A stretch of DNA of 64,000 nt from Hydrogenophaga sp. Root209 (GCF_001428625.1 NZ_LMIE01000005.1:55001-119000); one strand, 5' to 3'; positions 29,808 through 39,589 are shown, counted from the stretch's first letter. Program-made: numbers and translations. Notes: generated by a model not told the origin, from the sequence alone.

Positions 29808-31280
29808 ATGCCGTTGCTGCGCATCTTCCCTGTGCTGGGAGCCATCGTGATGGTGTTCTCCATCACCCTGCTCGTCCCCTGGCTGGTGTCCTGGCTGTCG
29901 CAGGACGGCGCCCAGGCGGCTTACTTGCCGGCCGTGGCAGTCACCTTTGTCGTTGGCCTGCTCATGCGCAGCGCCGTGTTCAAGGTTGGTCGCAATGTGG
30001 AATTGCAGACGCGCGACGGCATCTTGCTGGTGGGGCTGGTCTGGACGCTGCTGCCGCTGTTTGCCAGCCTGCCGCTGCGGCTGTATTTTGGCCAGACGGC
30101 CACCCCCATCAGCTGGACCGACGCCTACTTCGAGACCATGTCTGGCCTGACCACGACCGGTTCCACCGTGATCACCGGGCTGGATGCATTGCCCGGTTCG
30201 ATCAATCTGTGGCGTTGTTTCCTGCAGTGGCTTGGCGGCATGGGCATCCTGGTGCTGGCCGTGGCAATCCTGCCCATGCTGGGCGTGGGCGGCAGCCAGC
30301 TGTTTCGCGCCGAGGCCACCGGCCCGATGAAAGACGCCAAGCTCACCCCGCGCATCACCGAAACCGCCAAGGGCCTGTGGACCGTCTACTGCGTGCTCTC
30401 GTTGCTTTGCGTGCTGGGCTACTGGCTGGGCGGCATGTCTGCGCTGGACGCCTGGGCCCACATGTTCACCACCATGAGCCTGGGTGGTCTGTCAACGCAC
30501 GACAGCAGCTTCGGTTTTTTCCAGTCACCCACGCTGGAGTGGGTGGCCATTCTCTTCATGCTGGTGGCCAGTTGCAACTTTGCGCTGTATTTCGTGGCCT
30601 TCGCCAAACGACAACCCGCCCGCATCTGGCGGGACGCGGAGTGGCGCGGTACCGTGGGCCTGCTGCTGGGTTCCAGCGTGTTCGTGGCCGGGTTGTTGCT
30701 CCTCAAGGGCACCATGACCGACCCGCTTGAGACCCTGCGGGTGGCCCTGTTCAACGTGATCTCCATCGGATCGACCACCGGTTTTGCCACGGTGGACTAC
30801 ACCACCTGGCCCGTGTTTGCACCGCTGTTCATGATCATGCTGTCGGGCGTGGCCACCAGCGCGGGCTCCACCGGCGCTGGTATCAAGATGGCACGTGTGC
30901 TGATCCTGCTCAAGCAGGCGAAGCGCGAAATGTCGCGCATCATCCACCCGCGCGCGGTGTATCCGGTGCACCTGGGCGGGCACGTGGTGCAAACCGGCAC
31001 CTTGCTGTCGGTGCTGGGCTTCATGCTGGTGTACGGTGGCACCATCATCGGGTTGACCATGCTGTTGCTGCTCTCCGACCTGCCGTTCGACACCGCGTTC
31101 TCGGCGGTGGTGGCCAGTGTGAACAACATGGGCCCGGGGCTCAACGAGGTGGGGCCGGCGGGCAACTTCCAGGGATTGACCGATTTCCAGACCTGGGTGT
31201 GTACCGTGGCCATGTTGCTGGGCCGGCTGGAAATGCTGTCGTTCCTCGTGCTGTTCACCCCCGGCTTCTGGCGCAAATAG
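29808..31280 (+). CDS. trkH: potassium transporter TrkH, first copy
   Basis: A 490-residue SKT-superfamily channel with about ten transmembrane helices and four pore loops. The loops are recognisable: SGLTTTGSTVI, TTMSLGGLSTHD, GSTTGFATVDY and VNNMGPGLNEVG, each with the filter glycine. It depends on TrkA, encoded just upstream. A paralogue follows 8 bp after the stop, so the operon is trkA-trkH-trkH. Confidence 0.95.
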   Translation: MPLLRIFPVLGAIVMVFSITLLVPWLVSWLSQDGAQAAYLPAVAVTFVVGLLMRSAVFKVGRNVELQTRDGILLVGLVWTLLPLFASLPLRLYFGQTATPISWTDAYFETMSGLTTTGSTVITGLDALPGSINLWRCFLQWLGGMGILVLAVAILPMLGVGGSQLFRAEATGPMKDAKLTPRITETAKGLWTVYCVLSLLCVLGYWLGGMSALDAWAHMFTTMSLGGLSTHDSSFGFFQSPTLEWVAILFMLVASCNFALYFVAFAKRQPARIWRDAEWRGTVGLLLGSSVFVAGLLLLKGTMTDPLETLRVALFNVISIGSTTGFATVDYTTWPVFAPLFMIMLSGVATSAGSTGAGIKMARVLILLKQAKREMSRIIHPRAVYPVHLGGHVVQTGTLLSVLGFMLVYGGTIIGLTMLLLLSDLPFDTAFSAVVASVNNMGPGLNEVGPAGNFQGLTDFQTWVCTVAMLLGRLEMLSFLVLFTPGFWRK

Positions 31281-31288
31281 ACTGCCAC

Positions 31289-32752
31289 ATGCTGTTCACC
31301 CTGTTGCCCGTTCTCTCGGTGTTCTCGCGCGTCTTGCTGGCGTTTGCGCCGGCCTTTCTGGTGCCGCTCGGCTGGGCGCTGTTTCTGGACGCGCAGGGCC
31401 ATGCGGCGGTGTGGGCCGTGGGCTTCGTGGTCACCATCCTCAGTGGCGTGCTGCTGTGGCAATGCACCAGGCAGCACCGCCGCGAGCTGCAGACGCGCGA
31501 CGGCTTCCTGCTGGTCAACCTGGTCTGGCTGGTGTTGCCGGTGTATGCCGCGGTGCCCTTGCTCTACACCGTGCCCGACATCGGCTGGACCAGGGCCTAC
31601 TTCGAGGCGATGAGCGCGCTCACGGCCACCGGGGCCACGGCGCTCTCGGGCCTGGACACGCTGCCCGTATCGGTCAACGTCTGGCGGTGTTTCCTGCAGC
31701 TCGTCGGCGGGCTGGGCATCATGCTGCTGGTGGTGGCGGTGTTGCCCCTGCTGGGGCTGGGCGGGGTGCAGCTCTATCGCGCCGAGACGCCCGGACCCAT
31801 GAAAGACACCAAGTTCACCCCGCGCATTTCCGAAACCGCGCGTGGCCTGTGGGGGGTGTACGTGCTGTTTTCGGTGGCCTGCATGCTGGCCTACCGCTGG
31901 GCCGGCATGAGCTGGGCCGACGCCTTCATGCACATGTGCACCACCATGGGCCTGGGCGGTTTCTCGTCGCACGATGCCAGCTTTGGCTATTGGGATTCGC
32001 CGAAGATCGAGGCCGTGGCCACGGTCTTCATGGCGCTGGCCGGTGTGAGCTTCATGCGCTATTTCATCGTGTTGCGTCATCGTTCGCTGCGCCCGCTCAC
32101 CCACGACCGCGAAATCCGCACCTACGTCAGCGTGCTGGTGGTGTCCGTGATGCTGGTGGCCATCCTGCTGACGGCGCATGGCGTGATAGGCAGTTTCCCC
32201 GAGGCGCTGCGAACCAGTGCGTTTCATGTCGTGTCGGTGGCCACCACCACGGGCTATGCGTCCACCGACTACGCGCAGTGGCCAGTGTTTGCGCCGGTGC
32301 TGCTGATGTTCCTGGGCTGTTTCGTGTCGTGCGCGGGTTCCACCGGCGGCGGCATCAAGCTGGTGCGCATGGTGCTGCTGATCAAGCAGGCGCGGCGTGA
32401 ACTGGTGCGCATCGTGCACCCGCGCGTGGTCAACCCGGTCACGCTGGGCGGCGCCATCATGCCCCCGTCCGTCATGACCGCCGTGCTGGGCTACATGCTG
32501 ATCTATGGCGCGGCCACCATGGGCCTGACCATGCTGCTGCTGTTCACCGGACTGGACATCGTGACCTCGTTCTCGGCAGTGGTCGCCACGGTCAACAACA
32601 TCGGCCCCGGTCTGGGTGATGTGGGGCCGGCGAGCAATTTCGGCGTGCTCAACGAGTTCCAGATCTGGGTGTGTACCTTTGCGATGCTGCTGGGCCGACT
32701 TGAGCTGTTGACGGTGTTGGTTTTGTTCACGGGCCACTTCTGGAGGAAGTAG
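31289..32752 (+). CDS. trkH: potassium transporter TrkH, second copy
   Basis: A 487-residue paralogue of the preceding gene with the same helix and pore-loop pattern: SALTATGATALSG, TTMGLGGFSSHD, ATTTGYASTDY and VNNIGPGLGDVG. The first loop differs from copy 1 (ATGAT in place of TTGST), which may change ion preference or affinity. Both end in the shared tail FWRK. The ATG at 31289 is chosen; longer frames upstream run through copy 1. A tandem duplication followed by divergence is the simplest history. Confidence 0.93.
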   Translation: MLFTLLPVLSVFSRVLLAFAPAFLVPLGWALFLDAQGHAAVWAVGFVVTILSGVLLWQCTRQHRRELQTRDGFLLVNLVWLVLPVYAAVPLLYTVPDIGWTRAYFEAMSALTATGATALSGLDTLPVSVNVWRCFLQLVGGLGIMLLVVAVLPLLGLGGVQLYRAETPGPMKDTKFTPRISETARGLWGVYVLFSVACMLAYRWAGMSWADAFMHMCTTMGLGGFSSHDASFGYWDSPKIEAVATVFMALAGVSFMRYFIVLRHRSLRPLTHDREIRTYVSVLVVSVMLVAILLTAHGVIGSFPEALRTSAFHVVSVATTTGYASTDYAQWPVFAPVLLMFLGCFVSCAGSTGGGIKLVRMVLLIKQARRELVRIVHPRVVNPVTLGGAIMPPSVMTAVLGYMLIYGAATMGLTMLLLFTGLDIVTSFSAVVATVNNIGPGLGDVGPASNFGVLNEFQIWVCTFAMLLGRLELLTVLVLFTGHFWRK

Positions 32753-32755
32753 GCT

Positions 32756-32842
32756 CACCCCCGCGCCGCGCTTTCAGCGCGTCACCCCCTCAAGGGGGCG
32801 ATGCCTGCGGCCTGGCAAAGCCAGTTCCGCGGAATCCTTGGT
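32756..32842. repeat. intergenic repeat, CCCCC..GGGGG family, copy 3
   Basis: Starts 4 bp after the second trkH stop. It contains the hairpins GCGCTTTCAGCGC and CCCCCTCAAGGGGG and the tail TTCCGCGGAATCCTTGG, matching 26165-26248. It lies between convergent trkH and the glutathione transferase gene, consistent with a bidirectional transcript end. Confidence 0.78.
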
Positions 32843-32866
32843 TGGGGGCACTTCGCGCGAGGAGTT

Positions 32867-33571
32867 TCAGCCGCGCGCTGGAATGTTCAGGCCGCGTTGC
32901 ACGGCGGGGCGTTGTTCAAACGCTTGCAGCACGCGCGGCAGTTCGGCGAAGTCGCTGAAGCCCACCAGATCACCCGCGCCATAAAAGCCCACCAGGTTGC
33001 GCACCCAGGGCCAGATCGCGATGTCGGCGATGGTGTAGTCCGTGCCCATGATCCACTCACGCCCGGCCATGCGCTGGTTCAGCACAGCCAGCAGTCGCTT
33101 GGCTTCGCTCACGTAGCGGTCGCGCGGTCGCTTGTCCTCAAAGTCCTTGCCGGCGAATTTGTGGAAGAAGCCGAGCTGCCCGAACATGGGGCCCACGCCA
33201 CCCATCTGGAACATCAGCCACTGCAGCGTCTCGTAGCGCGCGGCCGGGTCCCGCGGCAGGAACTGCCCGGTCTTCTCGGCCAGGTACACCAGGATGGCGC
33301 CCGACTCGAACAACGCCAGCGGCTGGCCGCCCGGGCCGTTGGGGTCGAGGATGGCCGGGATCTTGTTGTTCGGGTTCAGTGAAAGGAAGGCCGGCGACGT
33401 CTGGTCGTTGGTGTCGAAGCTCACCAGGTGCGGCTCGTAGGGCAGGCCGGTTTCCTCCAGCATGATCGAGACCTTCACGCCGTTGGGCGTGGGCAGCGAA
33501 TACAGCTGCAGGCGCTCGGGATGCTGTGCGGGCCACTTCTGCGTGATGGGGAATTTGTCGAGAGATGTCAT
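32867..33571 (-). CDS. glutathione S-transferase, YghU/YfcG-like
   Basis: A 234-residue GST-fold protein. The thioredoxin-like N-terminal domain has SLPTPNGVKVSIMLEE, the mark of the YghU/YfcG group, which act as glutathione-dependent disulfide reductases. An all-helical C-terminal domain follows. The ATG at 33571 (MTSLDKFPITQKW) has GAGGAAAGACATTC before it; an extension upstream to 33619 is unlikely. It is divergent from the rhodanese gene. Confidence 0.88.
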   Translation of the reverse strand: MTSLDKFPITQKWPAQHPERLQLYSLPTPNGVKVSIMLEETGLPYEPHLVSFDTNDQTSPAFLSLNPNNKIPAILDPNGPGGQPLALFESGAILVYLAEKTGQFLPRDPAARYETLQWLMFQMGGVGPMFGQLGFFHKFAGKDFEDKRPRDRYVSEAKRLLAVLNQRMAGREWIMGTDYTIADIAIWPWVRNLVGFYGAGDLVGFSDFAELPRVLQAFEQRPAVQRGLNIPARG

Positions 33572-33671
33572 GAATGTCTTTCCTCTGAATGAGAGCCGCA
33601 TTGAACACCCGTCCCGCATGACCCGGGCACTGCAAGGGCATCGATAATTCCGTATTCACCGGAGACAAGAC

Positions 33672-34097
33672 ATGCCGATCACCAAAGGCTCCCAGGCGCT
33701 CGTGGCTGAAGCCAGCGCACAGATCACCACCTACAGCGTGGCCGAGATCCAGGCCCGTCTGGCCGCGGGCGATGCGCTCCTGCAACTGGTCGACATTCGC
33801 GACGTTCGCGAGCTTGAGCGCGAGGGCACGGCGGTGGGTGCGCTGCACGCACCGCGCGGCATGCTCGAGTTCTGGGTCGATCCGGCCTCGCCGTACTTCA
33901 AGCCCGTGTTTGCCGACGAAGACCGGGAGTTCGTGCTCTATTGCGGCGCCGGCTGGCGCAGTGCGCTGGCCACCAAAGCCTTGCAAGACATGGGCATGAC
34001 CAATGTGGCCCACATCGACGGCGGCTTCACCGACTGGGTGAAGCAGGGCGCGCCGGTGGAGACGCTGGAGCAGCGTCGCGCGAAGAAAGCCGGATGA
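33672..34097 (+). CDS. rhodanese-like domain protein
   Basis: A 141-residue, single-domain sulfurtransferase-like protein. The active Cys91 lies in LYCGAGWRSALA; the CH2A-like motif DIRDVRELEREG is near residue 41. The sulfur acceptor is unknown. Its stop overlaps the next start by four bases (ATGA), so it is translationally coupled to the YchJ-like gene. Confidence 0.88.
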   Translation: MPITKGSQALVAEASAQITTYSVAEIQARLAAGDALLQLVDIRDVRELEREGTAVGALHAPRGMLEFWVDPASPYFKPVFADEDREFVLYCGAGWRSALATKALQDMGMTNVAHIDGGFTDWVKQGAPVETLEQRRAKKAG

Positions 34098-34471
34098 AGA
34101 ACCTGTGTGCCTGCGGGCGCGGTGCAGCCTTTGACGCTTGCTGCGGTCGCTACCTCGGCACCGATGTGCCCGCGCCCGACGCCGAATCGCTCATGCGCTC
34201 GCGCTACACCGCCTTCGTGCGCGGCGACGCGGCGCACCTGCGGGCCACCTGGCACGCCAGCACACGCCCGACCTCACTCGAAGTCGACGCGGACGTGAAG
34301 TGGTTGGGCCTGGAAGTGAAGCAGCACAAGCCGATCGACAGCGCTCACGCCGAGGTCGAATTCGTCGCGCGCTCCCGCGTGCAGGGCCGCGGACAACGCC
34401 TGCACGAGCGCAGCCGCTTCGTGCGCGAAGACGGCCAGTGGTTTTACCTGGATGGCGACATCCTGAGTTGA
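34094..34471 (+). CDS. YchJ-like SEC-C/UPF0225 protein
   Basis: A 125-residue protein. It opens with a Cys-rich metal site, CACGRGAAFDACCGRY, followed by the YchJ block ESLMRSRYTAFVRGDAAHL and a WFYLDGD ending. The family is of unknown function. The ATG at 34094 overlaps the rhodanese stop; a longer frame from 33941 merely overlaps rhodanese in another phase. Confidence 0.85.
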   Translation: MKNLCACGRGAAFDACCGRYLGTDVPAPDAESLMRSRYTAFVRGDAAHLRATWHASTRPTSLEVDADVKWLGLEVKQHKPIDSAHAEVEFVARSRVQGRGQRLHERSRFVREDGQWFYLDGDILS

Positions 34472-34479
34472 AGGACAAC

Positions 34480-35142
34480 ATGTTTGAAGCGGTTTTGTTT
34501 GATTGCGATGGCGTGCTGGTGGACAGCGAACCCATCACCAACGGTGTGCTGCGCGAGGTGCTCAACGAGAGCGGCTGGGCGCTCACGCAGGCCGAGTGCA
34601 TGCAGATATTCATCGGCAAGGCGGTGCGCGACGAGCGCGCGCGCATCGAGGCCGAGACCGGGAAACCACTCACGGAAGACTGGATGCGCGCCTTTTACGC
34701 CCGGCGCGACGCGCGGCTTCGCGCCGAGCTGCAGCCGGTGCACGGTGCGATCGATGTTGTGATGGCCGCGCACCGTCACGCGGGTGGCCGCATCGCCTGC
34801 GCCTCTGGGGCTGACCGACCCAAGGTCGTGATGCAGATCGAGATGGCGGGCATGCAGCCCTACTTTGGCGACCGTATCTTCAGCGGTCACGACCAGCCGC
34901 GCTCCAAGCCGGCGCCCGATGTCTACCTGGCCGCAGCGGCACACCTGGGTGTCGACCCGGCGCGCTGTCTGGTGATCGAAGACACAGGCACCGGCGCGCT
35001 GGCCGGCCTGGCGGCGGGCGCTACCGTGTGGGGCTATTGCCCCGAAGGCCATGGCCGTGCCTTTGAAGGACTGGCAGTGCACCGGGTGTTCCACCGGATG
35101 CACGACCTGCTTGAATTACTGCCCTCGCCACTCGCCCGGTGA
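34480..35142 (+). CDS. HAD-family phosphatase (beta-phosphoglucomutase-like)
   Basis: A 220-residue cytoplasmic HAD enzyme. Motif I is Asp8 and Asp10 in LFDCDGVLVDSEP; motif III lies in SKPAPDVYL; motif IV in LVIEDTGTGALAGL. The helical cap between motif I and II places it with subfamily I. The substrate is likely a phosphosugar or similar small phosphate. The ATG at 34480 follows AAGGAC. Its last 27 bp overlap the 3' end of the convergent AraC-type gene. Confidence 0.87.
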   Translation: MFEAVLFDCDGVLVDSEPITNGVLREVLNESGWALTQAECMQIFIGKAVRDERARIEAETGKPLTEDWMRAFYARRDARLRAELQPVHGAIDVVMAAHRHAGGRIACASGADRPKVVMQIEMAGMQPYFGDRIFSGHDQPRSKPAPDVYLAAAAHLGVDPARCLVIEDTGTGALAGLAAGATVWGYCPEGHGRAFEGLAVHRVFHRMHDLLELLPSPLAR

Positions 35143-36168
35143 CTTTCCCGTCCAGCCTTTGAAGGCGCGGATGAAACTCTTCTCGTTCTGAAAGCCCGCC
35201 GCCTCGGCCACCTGCTTGATCGGACGCTTCGTGCGCAGCAGCATCTCGGTCGCGCGTTGCCGACGTGACTCGTCCTTCAGGCTTTGCAGCGATGCGCCTT
35301 CGTCTCTCAGCTGGCGGTGCAGGGTGCGCGGTGAGGTGTTGAGCAGCGCGGCGAGGTCGTTGGCGTTGTGCGCGTCCTGCGGGCGGCTGGCCAGCACCTG
35401 CCGCACGCGCTGCACCAGCAGGCGGTCGCGCCGATAGGAACGCACGGTCAGTGGCAGGGCGCGCTGCAACAGCTGGTTCATGGCGGCCTCGTCGCGCCGC
35501 ACCGGCAGGCTCAGGTAGCGGGCGTCGAAGTGGATGGCCGCGTGCTCCGCATCGAATCGGGTGGGCCCGTCAAAAAGAACGGCGTAGGCCTCGGCATGCG
35601 GCGGCGCGGCGTAGGGAAACTGCGCACCCAGCAACGCGATGCGCGAGTCCACGTACCAGCTGGCCAGGCCGTGGATGTTGCGCAGCAACGAGACCGCGCA
35701 GAGCTCGGCCATGGGCCCGGGGTCGCGGTGCAGATGCAGCGCGACGCTGACCACCTCGCCCGACTCCTCCACGGCCAGCGTCGCATCGGGTGCCAGCAGG
35801 CCGTGGTGGCGGCACCAGCGTTTGAGCGCCACCCCCAGCGTCGGGCTGGAGAGCGAGGCGCGCGCGAGCAGGCCGTAGCTGCCCCAGGGCAGCGGCCGGG
35901 CAAAACAGCCCAGCGCTTCGTCGTCCAGCTCTCGCATGGCCGCTCCCGAAATCACCTCCATCTGTGTCGCGGTGATCCGCCCAGCCGGATTTCTCAATTG
36001 TGCTGGCGTTATTTGTGCCTGCGCCAACGCGGCTGACGGGTCCATGCCGCGCGCATCGAAGGCCATCACCATGGCCCTGATGAGTGCAATGGGCGTGAGC
36101 GCAGGCCCCGCTAACAGCTGAGTGGCGTCGGGCGGGGCCGGCAGGCGGCGCGGAGTGGCTTGGGGCAT
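35116..36168 (-). CDS. AraC-family transcriptional regulator
   Basis: A 350-residue regulator. The N-terminal ligand domain (about residues 25-215) is of the Arabinose_bd/OruR type, and the C-terminal pair of helix-turn-helices includes TSPRTLHRQLRDEG and IKQVAEAAGFQNEKSFIRAF. The ATG at 36168 starts MPQATPRRLP. It is divergent from liuB with 121 bp between, so it may control the second leucine block, where no LiuR palindrome was found. It converges with the HAD gene. Confidence 0.88.
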   Translation of the reverse strand: MPQATPRRLPAPPDATQLLAGPALTPIALIRAMVMAFDARGMDPSAALAQAQITPAQLRNPAGRITATQMEVISGAAMRELDDEALGCFARPLPWGSYGLLARASLSSPTLGVALKRWCRHHGLLAPDATLAVEESGEVVSVALHLHRDPGPMAELCAVSLLRNIHGLASWYVDSRIALLGAQFPYAAPPHAEAYAVLFDGPTRFDAEHAAIHFDARYLSLPVRRDEAAMNQLLQRALPLTVRSYRRDRLLVQRVRQVLASRPQDAHNANDLAALLNTSPRTLHRQLRDEGASLQSLKDESRRQRATEMLLRTKRPIKQVAEAAGFQNEKSFIRAFKGWTGKSPGEWRGQ

Positions 36169-36289
36169 ACCCTGATTTTCGGTGGCATTGGCAGCATTTG
36201 CAACCCAACTGACCGACAGTGCCCCGCGCGCATCCCTATCCTCCACAATGACCCGAAACCCCCACAAGACAACCTGACAGGACCGCGAC

Positions 36290-37912
36290 ATGTCGACCCT
36301 GGAGACACAACTCAACGCCCGCTCTGCCGACTTTCAGGCCAATGCCGCCGCCATGCGCGCGGTGGTCGACGACTTGCGGGCGCAGGTGGCCAAGTCCACC
36401 TTTGGCGGTGGCGACGTTGCCCGCGCCCGGCACACCAAACGCGGCAAGCTGTTGCCGCGCGATCGCGTGCAGATGCTGCTGGACCCGGGCGCGCCCTTCC
36501 TGGAGCTGAGCCCGTTGGCCGCGCTCAACATGTACCCCGACCGCGACGGCACCGACAGCGCGCCCTGCGCCGGCGTGATCACCGGCATCGGGCGCGTCAG
36601 CGGGGTTGACTGCCTGATCGTCTGCAACGACGCCACCGTCAAGGGCGGCACCTACTACCCGATGACCGTGAAGAAACACCTGCGGGCGCAAGAGGTGGCG
36701 ATGCAGAACAACCTCACCTGCATCTACCTGGTGGACTCGGGCGGTGCCAATTTGCCCAATCAAGATGATGTGTTCCCCGACCGGGACCACTTTGGCCGCA
36801 TCTTCTACAACCAGGCCAACATGAGCGCCAACGGCATCGCGCAGATCGCCGTGGTCATGGGCTCGTGCACGGCCGGGGGCGCTTATGTACCAGCCATGAG
36901 CGACGAGACCATCATCGTCAAGAACCAGGGCACCATCTTCCTGGGCGGCCCACCGCTCGTGAAGGCCGCCATCGGCGAGATCGTTTCGGCCGAAGACCTG
37001 GGCGGTGGCGACGTGCACACCCGCCTCTCGGGCGTGGCCGACCACCTGGCGCAGAACGACGCGCACGCGCTGGCCCTGGCGCGCCAGGCCGTGGCCACGC
37101 TCAACAAGCGCAAGATCGCCACGCAGGCGCTGCGCGAACCGCGCGCACCGATCTATCCCACCGAAGACATTTACGGCGTGATCCCGGTGGACACGCGCAA
37201 GCCCTACGACGTGCGCGAGATCATTGCCCGCATCGTCGATGGCAGCGAGTTCCACGAGTTCAAGGCCCGCTATGGCGCCACGCTGGTGTGCGGCTTCGCG
37301 CACATCGAAGGCATGCCGATCGGCATCGTCGCCAACAACGGTGTGCTGTTCTCCGAGAGCGCGCAGAAGGGTGCGCACTTCATCGAGCTGTGCTGCCAGC
37401 GCAAGGTGCCGCTGCTGTTCCTGCAGAACATCACCGGCTTCATGGTCGGTAAGAAATACGAAAGCGAAGGCATCGCTCGCCACGGCGCCAAGATGGTCAC
37501 CGCCGTGGCCACGGCCCAGGTGCCCAAGTTCACCGTGATCATCGGCGGCAGCTACGGCGCCGGGAACTACGGCATGTGCGGTCGCGCCTACAGCCCACGC
37601 TTCCTCTGGATGTGGCCCAACGCGCGCATTTGCGTCATGGGCGGCGAGCAGGCTGCCGGCGTGCTGGCCACCGTCAAGCGCGACGGCATCGAGGCGCGGG
37701 GAGGCACATGGAGTGCCGAGGAAGAGGCGGCTTTCAAACAGCCGGTGCTCGACCAGTTCGGGCACCAGTCGCATCCCTACTACTCCAGCGCCCGCCTGTG
37801 GGACGACGGCGTGATCGACCCGGCTGACACGCGCCGTGTGCTCGGCCTGGCGCTCTCGGCCGCGCTCAACGCGCCGATCGGCGAACCGAAGTTTGGTGTT
37901 TTCAGAATGTGA
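36290..37912 (+). CDS. liuB: methylcrotonyl-CoA carboxylase, carboxyltransferase subunit
   Basis: A 540-residue beta subunit that moves carboxylate from biotin to 3-methylcrotonyl-CoA in leucine breakdown. Typical crotonase-like blocks are [32 protein letters not shown] and [18 protein letters not shown]. The propionyl-CoA carboxylase beta chain is the nearest alternative, but the context (liuC, liuD, liuE) decides. The partner LiuD is encoded at 41137. The upstream 121-bp gap shows no LiuR palindrome. Confidence 0.95.
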   Translation: MSTLETQLNARSADFQANAAAMRAVVDDLRAQVAKSTFGGGDVARARHTKRGKLLPRDRVQMLLDPGAPFLELSPLAALNMYPDRDGTDSAPCAGVITGIGRVSGVDCLIVCNDATVKGGTYYPMTVKKHLRAQEVAMQNNLTCIYLVDSGGANLPNQDDVFPDRDHFGRIFYNQANMSANGIAQIAVVMGSCTAGGAYVPAMSDETIIVKNQGTIFLGGPPLVKAAIGEIVSAEDLGGGDVHTRLSGVADHLAQNDAHALALARQAVATLNKRKIATQALREPRAPIYPTEDIYGVIPVDTRKPYDVREIIARIVDGSEFHEFKARYGATLVCGFAHIEGMPIGIVANNGVLFSESAQKGAHFIELCCQRKVPLLFLQNITGFMVGKKYESEGIARHGAKMVTAVATAQVPKFTVIIGGSYGAGNYGMCGRAYSPRFLWMWPNARICVMGGEQAAGVLATVKRDGIEARGGTWSAEEEAAFKQPVLDQFGHQSHPYYSSARLWDDGVIDPADTRRVLGLALSAALNAPIGEPKFGVFRM

Positions 37913-37916
37913 CGCC

Positions 37917-38420
37917 ATGCAGGCGCACCAGCATTTCACCCAACTCGCCCGCTACAACGTGTGGGCCACCGAGCGGCTGCTCGCTGCCATCGAACCGGTC
38001 AACGAGTTCGACTACCGGCGTGACCTGCGGCTGTTCTTCAAAAGCATTCACGGCACGCTCAACCACCTGCTGGTGGGCGAGCACATGCTGTGGCAGCGGC
38101 GCTTCGCGCGCGGGGAATCGCCGAAGCTGGAACTGGACATGGAAGCCGAGCCCGAGCGCGCCCGTCTGGCCCAGGCCTTGAAGGGCGGCGCCAAGGTGTG
38201 GGAGCCGTTGATTGCCGGCTGGCCCGCCGAGCGCTTCGACGGCAAGCTCGACTACACCAACATGCGTGGCCAGGCCATGAGCCTGCCGTTCGCCGCCACG
38301 CTGGCCCACGTGTTCAACCACGGCACGCACCACCGGGGCCAGATCAGCGCAGCACTCACCATGCTGGGCCAACCCGCGCCTGAGCTGGATCTGGTGTATT
38401 TCCTGCAGCAGACGGCTTGA
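37917..38420 (+). CDS. DinB-family protein
   Basis: A 167-residue four-helix bundle of the DinB/YfiT type. Metal-binding histidines are likely in NHLLVGEHMLW and HVFNHGTHHRGQIS. The family includes thiol-dependent transferases and many of unknown role. It starts 4 bp after liuB and is followed by an acyl-CoA dehydrogenase gene, so it is co-transcribed with leucine catabolism for no obvious reason. Confidence 0.85.
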   Translation: MQAHQHFTQLARYNVWATERLLAAIEPVNEFDYRRDLRLFFKSIHGTLNHLLVGEHMLWQRRFARGESPKLELDMEAEPERARLAQALKGGAKVWEPLIAGWPAERFDGKLDYTNMRGQAMSLPFAATLAHVFNHGTHHRGQISAALTMLGQPAPELDLVYFLQQTA

Positions 38421-38452
38421 GGATCACGACAACAACAAACGAGACAAGACCC

Positions 38453-39589
38453 ATGAGCGCCACCATCTACGACAACCCCGACCACGAACTGCTGCGCGAC
38501 CAGGTGGCGCGTTTTCTCGAGCGCGAAGTGGAGCCGCACGCCGCCGCGTGGGAAGAGACCGGCATGGTGCCGCGCGACGTGTTGCGCCGCATGGGCCAGG
38601 CGGGGTTGCTGGGCATTGCGTTCGAGGGCGAGTACGGCGGCGCCGACGCCGACGCCATGACCAACCTGGTGTTCGCCGAGGCGCTGTCGCAAAGCACCTT
38701 CGCCGGTTTCATCATCACCGTGCTCGTGCACACCGACATGGCCGGCCCGCACCTGCACCACGCCGGCACGCCAGCACAGAAAGCGAAATACCTGCCCAAG
38801 GTGACTTCGGGCGAGCTGATCACCGCGGTGGGCATCAGCGAACCCGGCGCAGGGTCCGACGTGGCCGGCATGCGCACCACGGCCCGACGCGATGGAGATG
38901 AGTGGGTGATCAACGGCACCAAGATGTTCATCACCAACGGCGTGCACGGCGACCTGTATTTCGTGGCCGCCAAGACCGGCACAGCGCGGCACGACATGTC
39001 GATGTTCATCGTCGAAAAAGGCACACCCGGCTTCACGGTCGGCCGTGCGCTCAAGAAGACTGGCTGGCTCTCCAGCGACACGGCTGAACTGGTGTTCGAC
39101 AACGTGCGCATCCCCGCCGGCAATCTGCTGGGCGAAGAGGGCAAGGGCTTTTATTCGGTGATGAAGAACTTTCAGACCGAGCGCATTGCACTGGGTGCCA
39201 TGGCCATCGGTCACTGCACGCAGGCCCTCAAGATCACGTTGGACCATGTGCGCCAGCGCCAGGCCTTTGGCGCCACGCTGTGGGATCAGCAGACCATCCG
39301 CCAGCGCATCTCGATGCTCGACGCCAAAGTGCGCGCGGCGCGGCAGTTCATGTACCACTGCGCCTGGAGCGTGACCCAGGGCCACGACATCGTGCAGGAG
39401 GTCTCCATGCTCAAGGCGCTCACCGGCGAGCTGGTCAACGAGGTGGTGCAGACCTGCCAGCAGTTCCACGGCGGCATGGGCTTCATCCGCGAGACGGCCA
39501 TCGAGCGTCTGTGGCGCGATGCGCGTGTGCTCGCCATCGGCGGTGGTGCCACCGAAGTGATGCTTGAAGAAGTTGCGAAGAGGTACTGA
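38453..39589 (+). CDS. acyl-CoA dehydrogenase in the liu cluster
   Basis: A 378-residue FAD enzyme. Substrate and FAD motifs are clear: [15 protein letters not shown] and FHGGMGFIRETAIER. The C-terminal position that holds Glu in short-chain enzymes reads GGGATEVM, so the base is more likely Glu243 in FQTERIALGAMA, the isovaleryl/long-chain arrangement. With LiuA present elsewhere, its substrate may be another branched or terpenoid acyl-CoA. The ATG at 38453 is preferred to a TTG at 38417. Confidence 0.88.
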   Translation: MSATIYDNPDHELLRDQVARFLEREVEPHAAAWEETGMVPRDVLRRMGQAGLLGIAFEGEYGGADADAMTNLVFAEALSQSTFAGFIITVLVHTDMAGPHLHHAGTPAQKAKYLPKVTSGELITAVGISEPGAGSDVAGMRTTARRDGDEWVINGTKMFITNGVHGDLYFVAAKTGTARHDMSMFIVEKGTPGFTVGRALKKTGWLSSDTAELVFDNVRIPAGNLLGEEGKGFYSVMKNFQTERIALGAMAIGHCTQALKITLDHVRQRQAFGATLWDQQTIRQRISMLDAKVRAARQFMYHCAWSVTQGHDIVQEVSMLKALTGELVNEVVQTCQQFHGGMGFIRETAIERLWRDARVLAIGGGATEVMLEEVAKRY

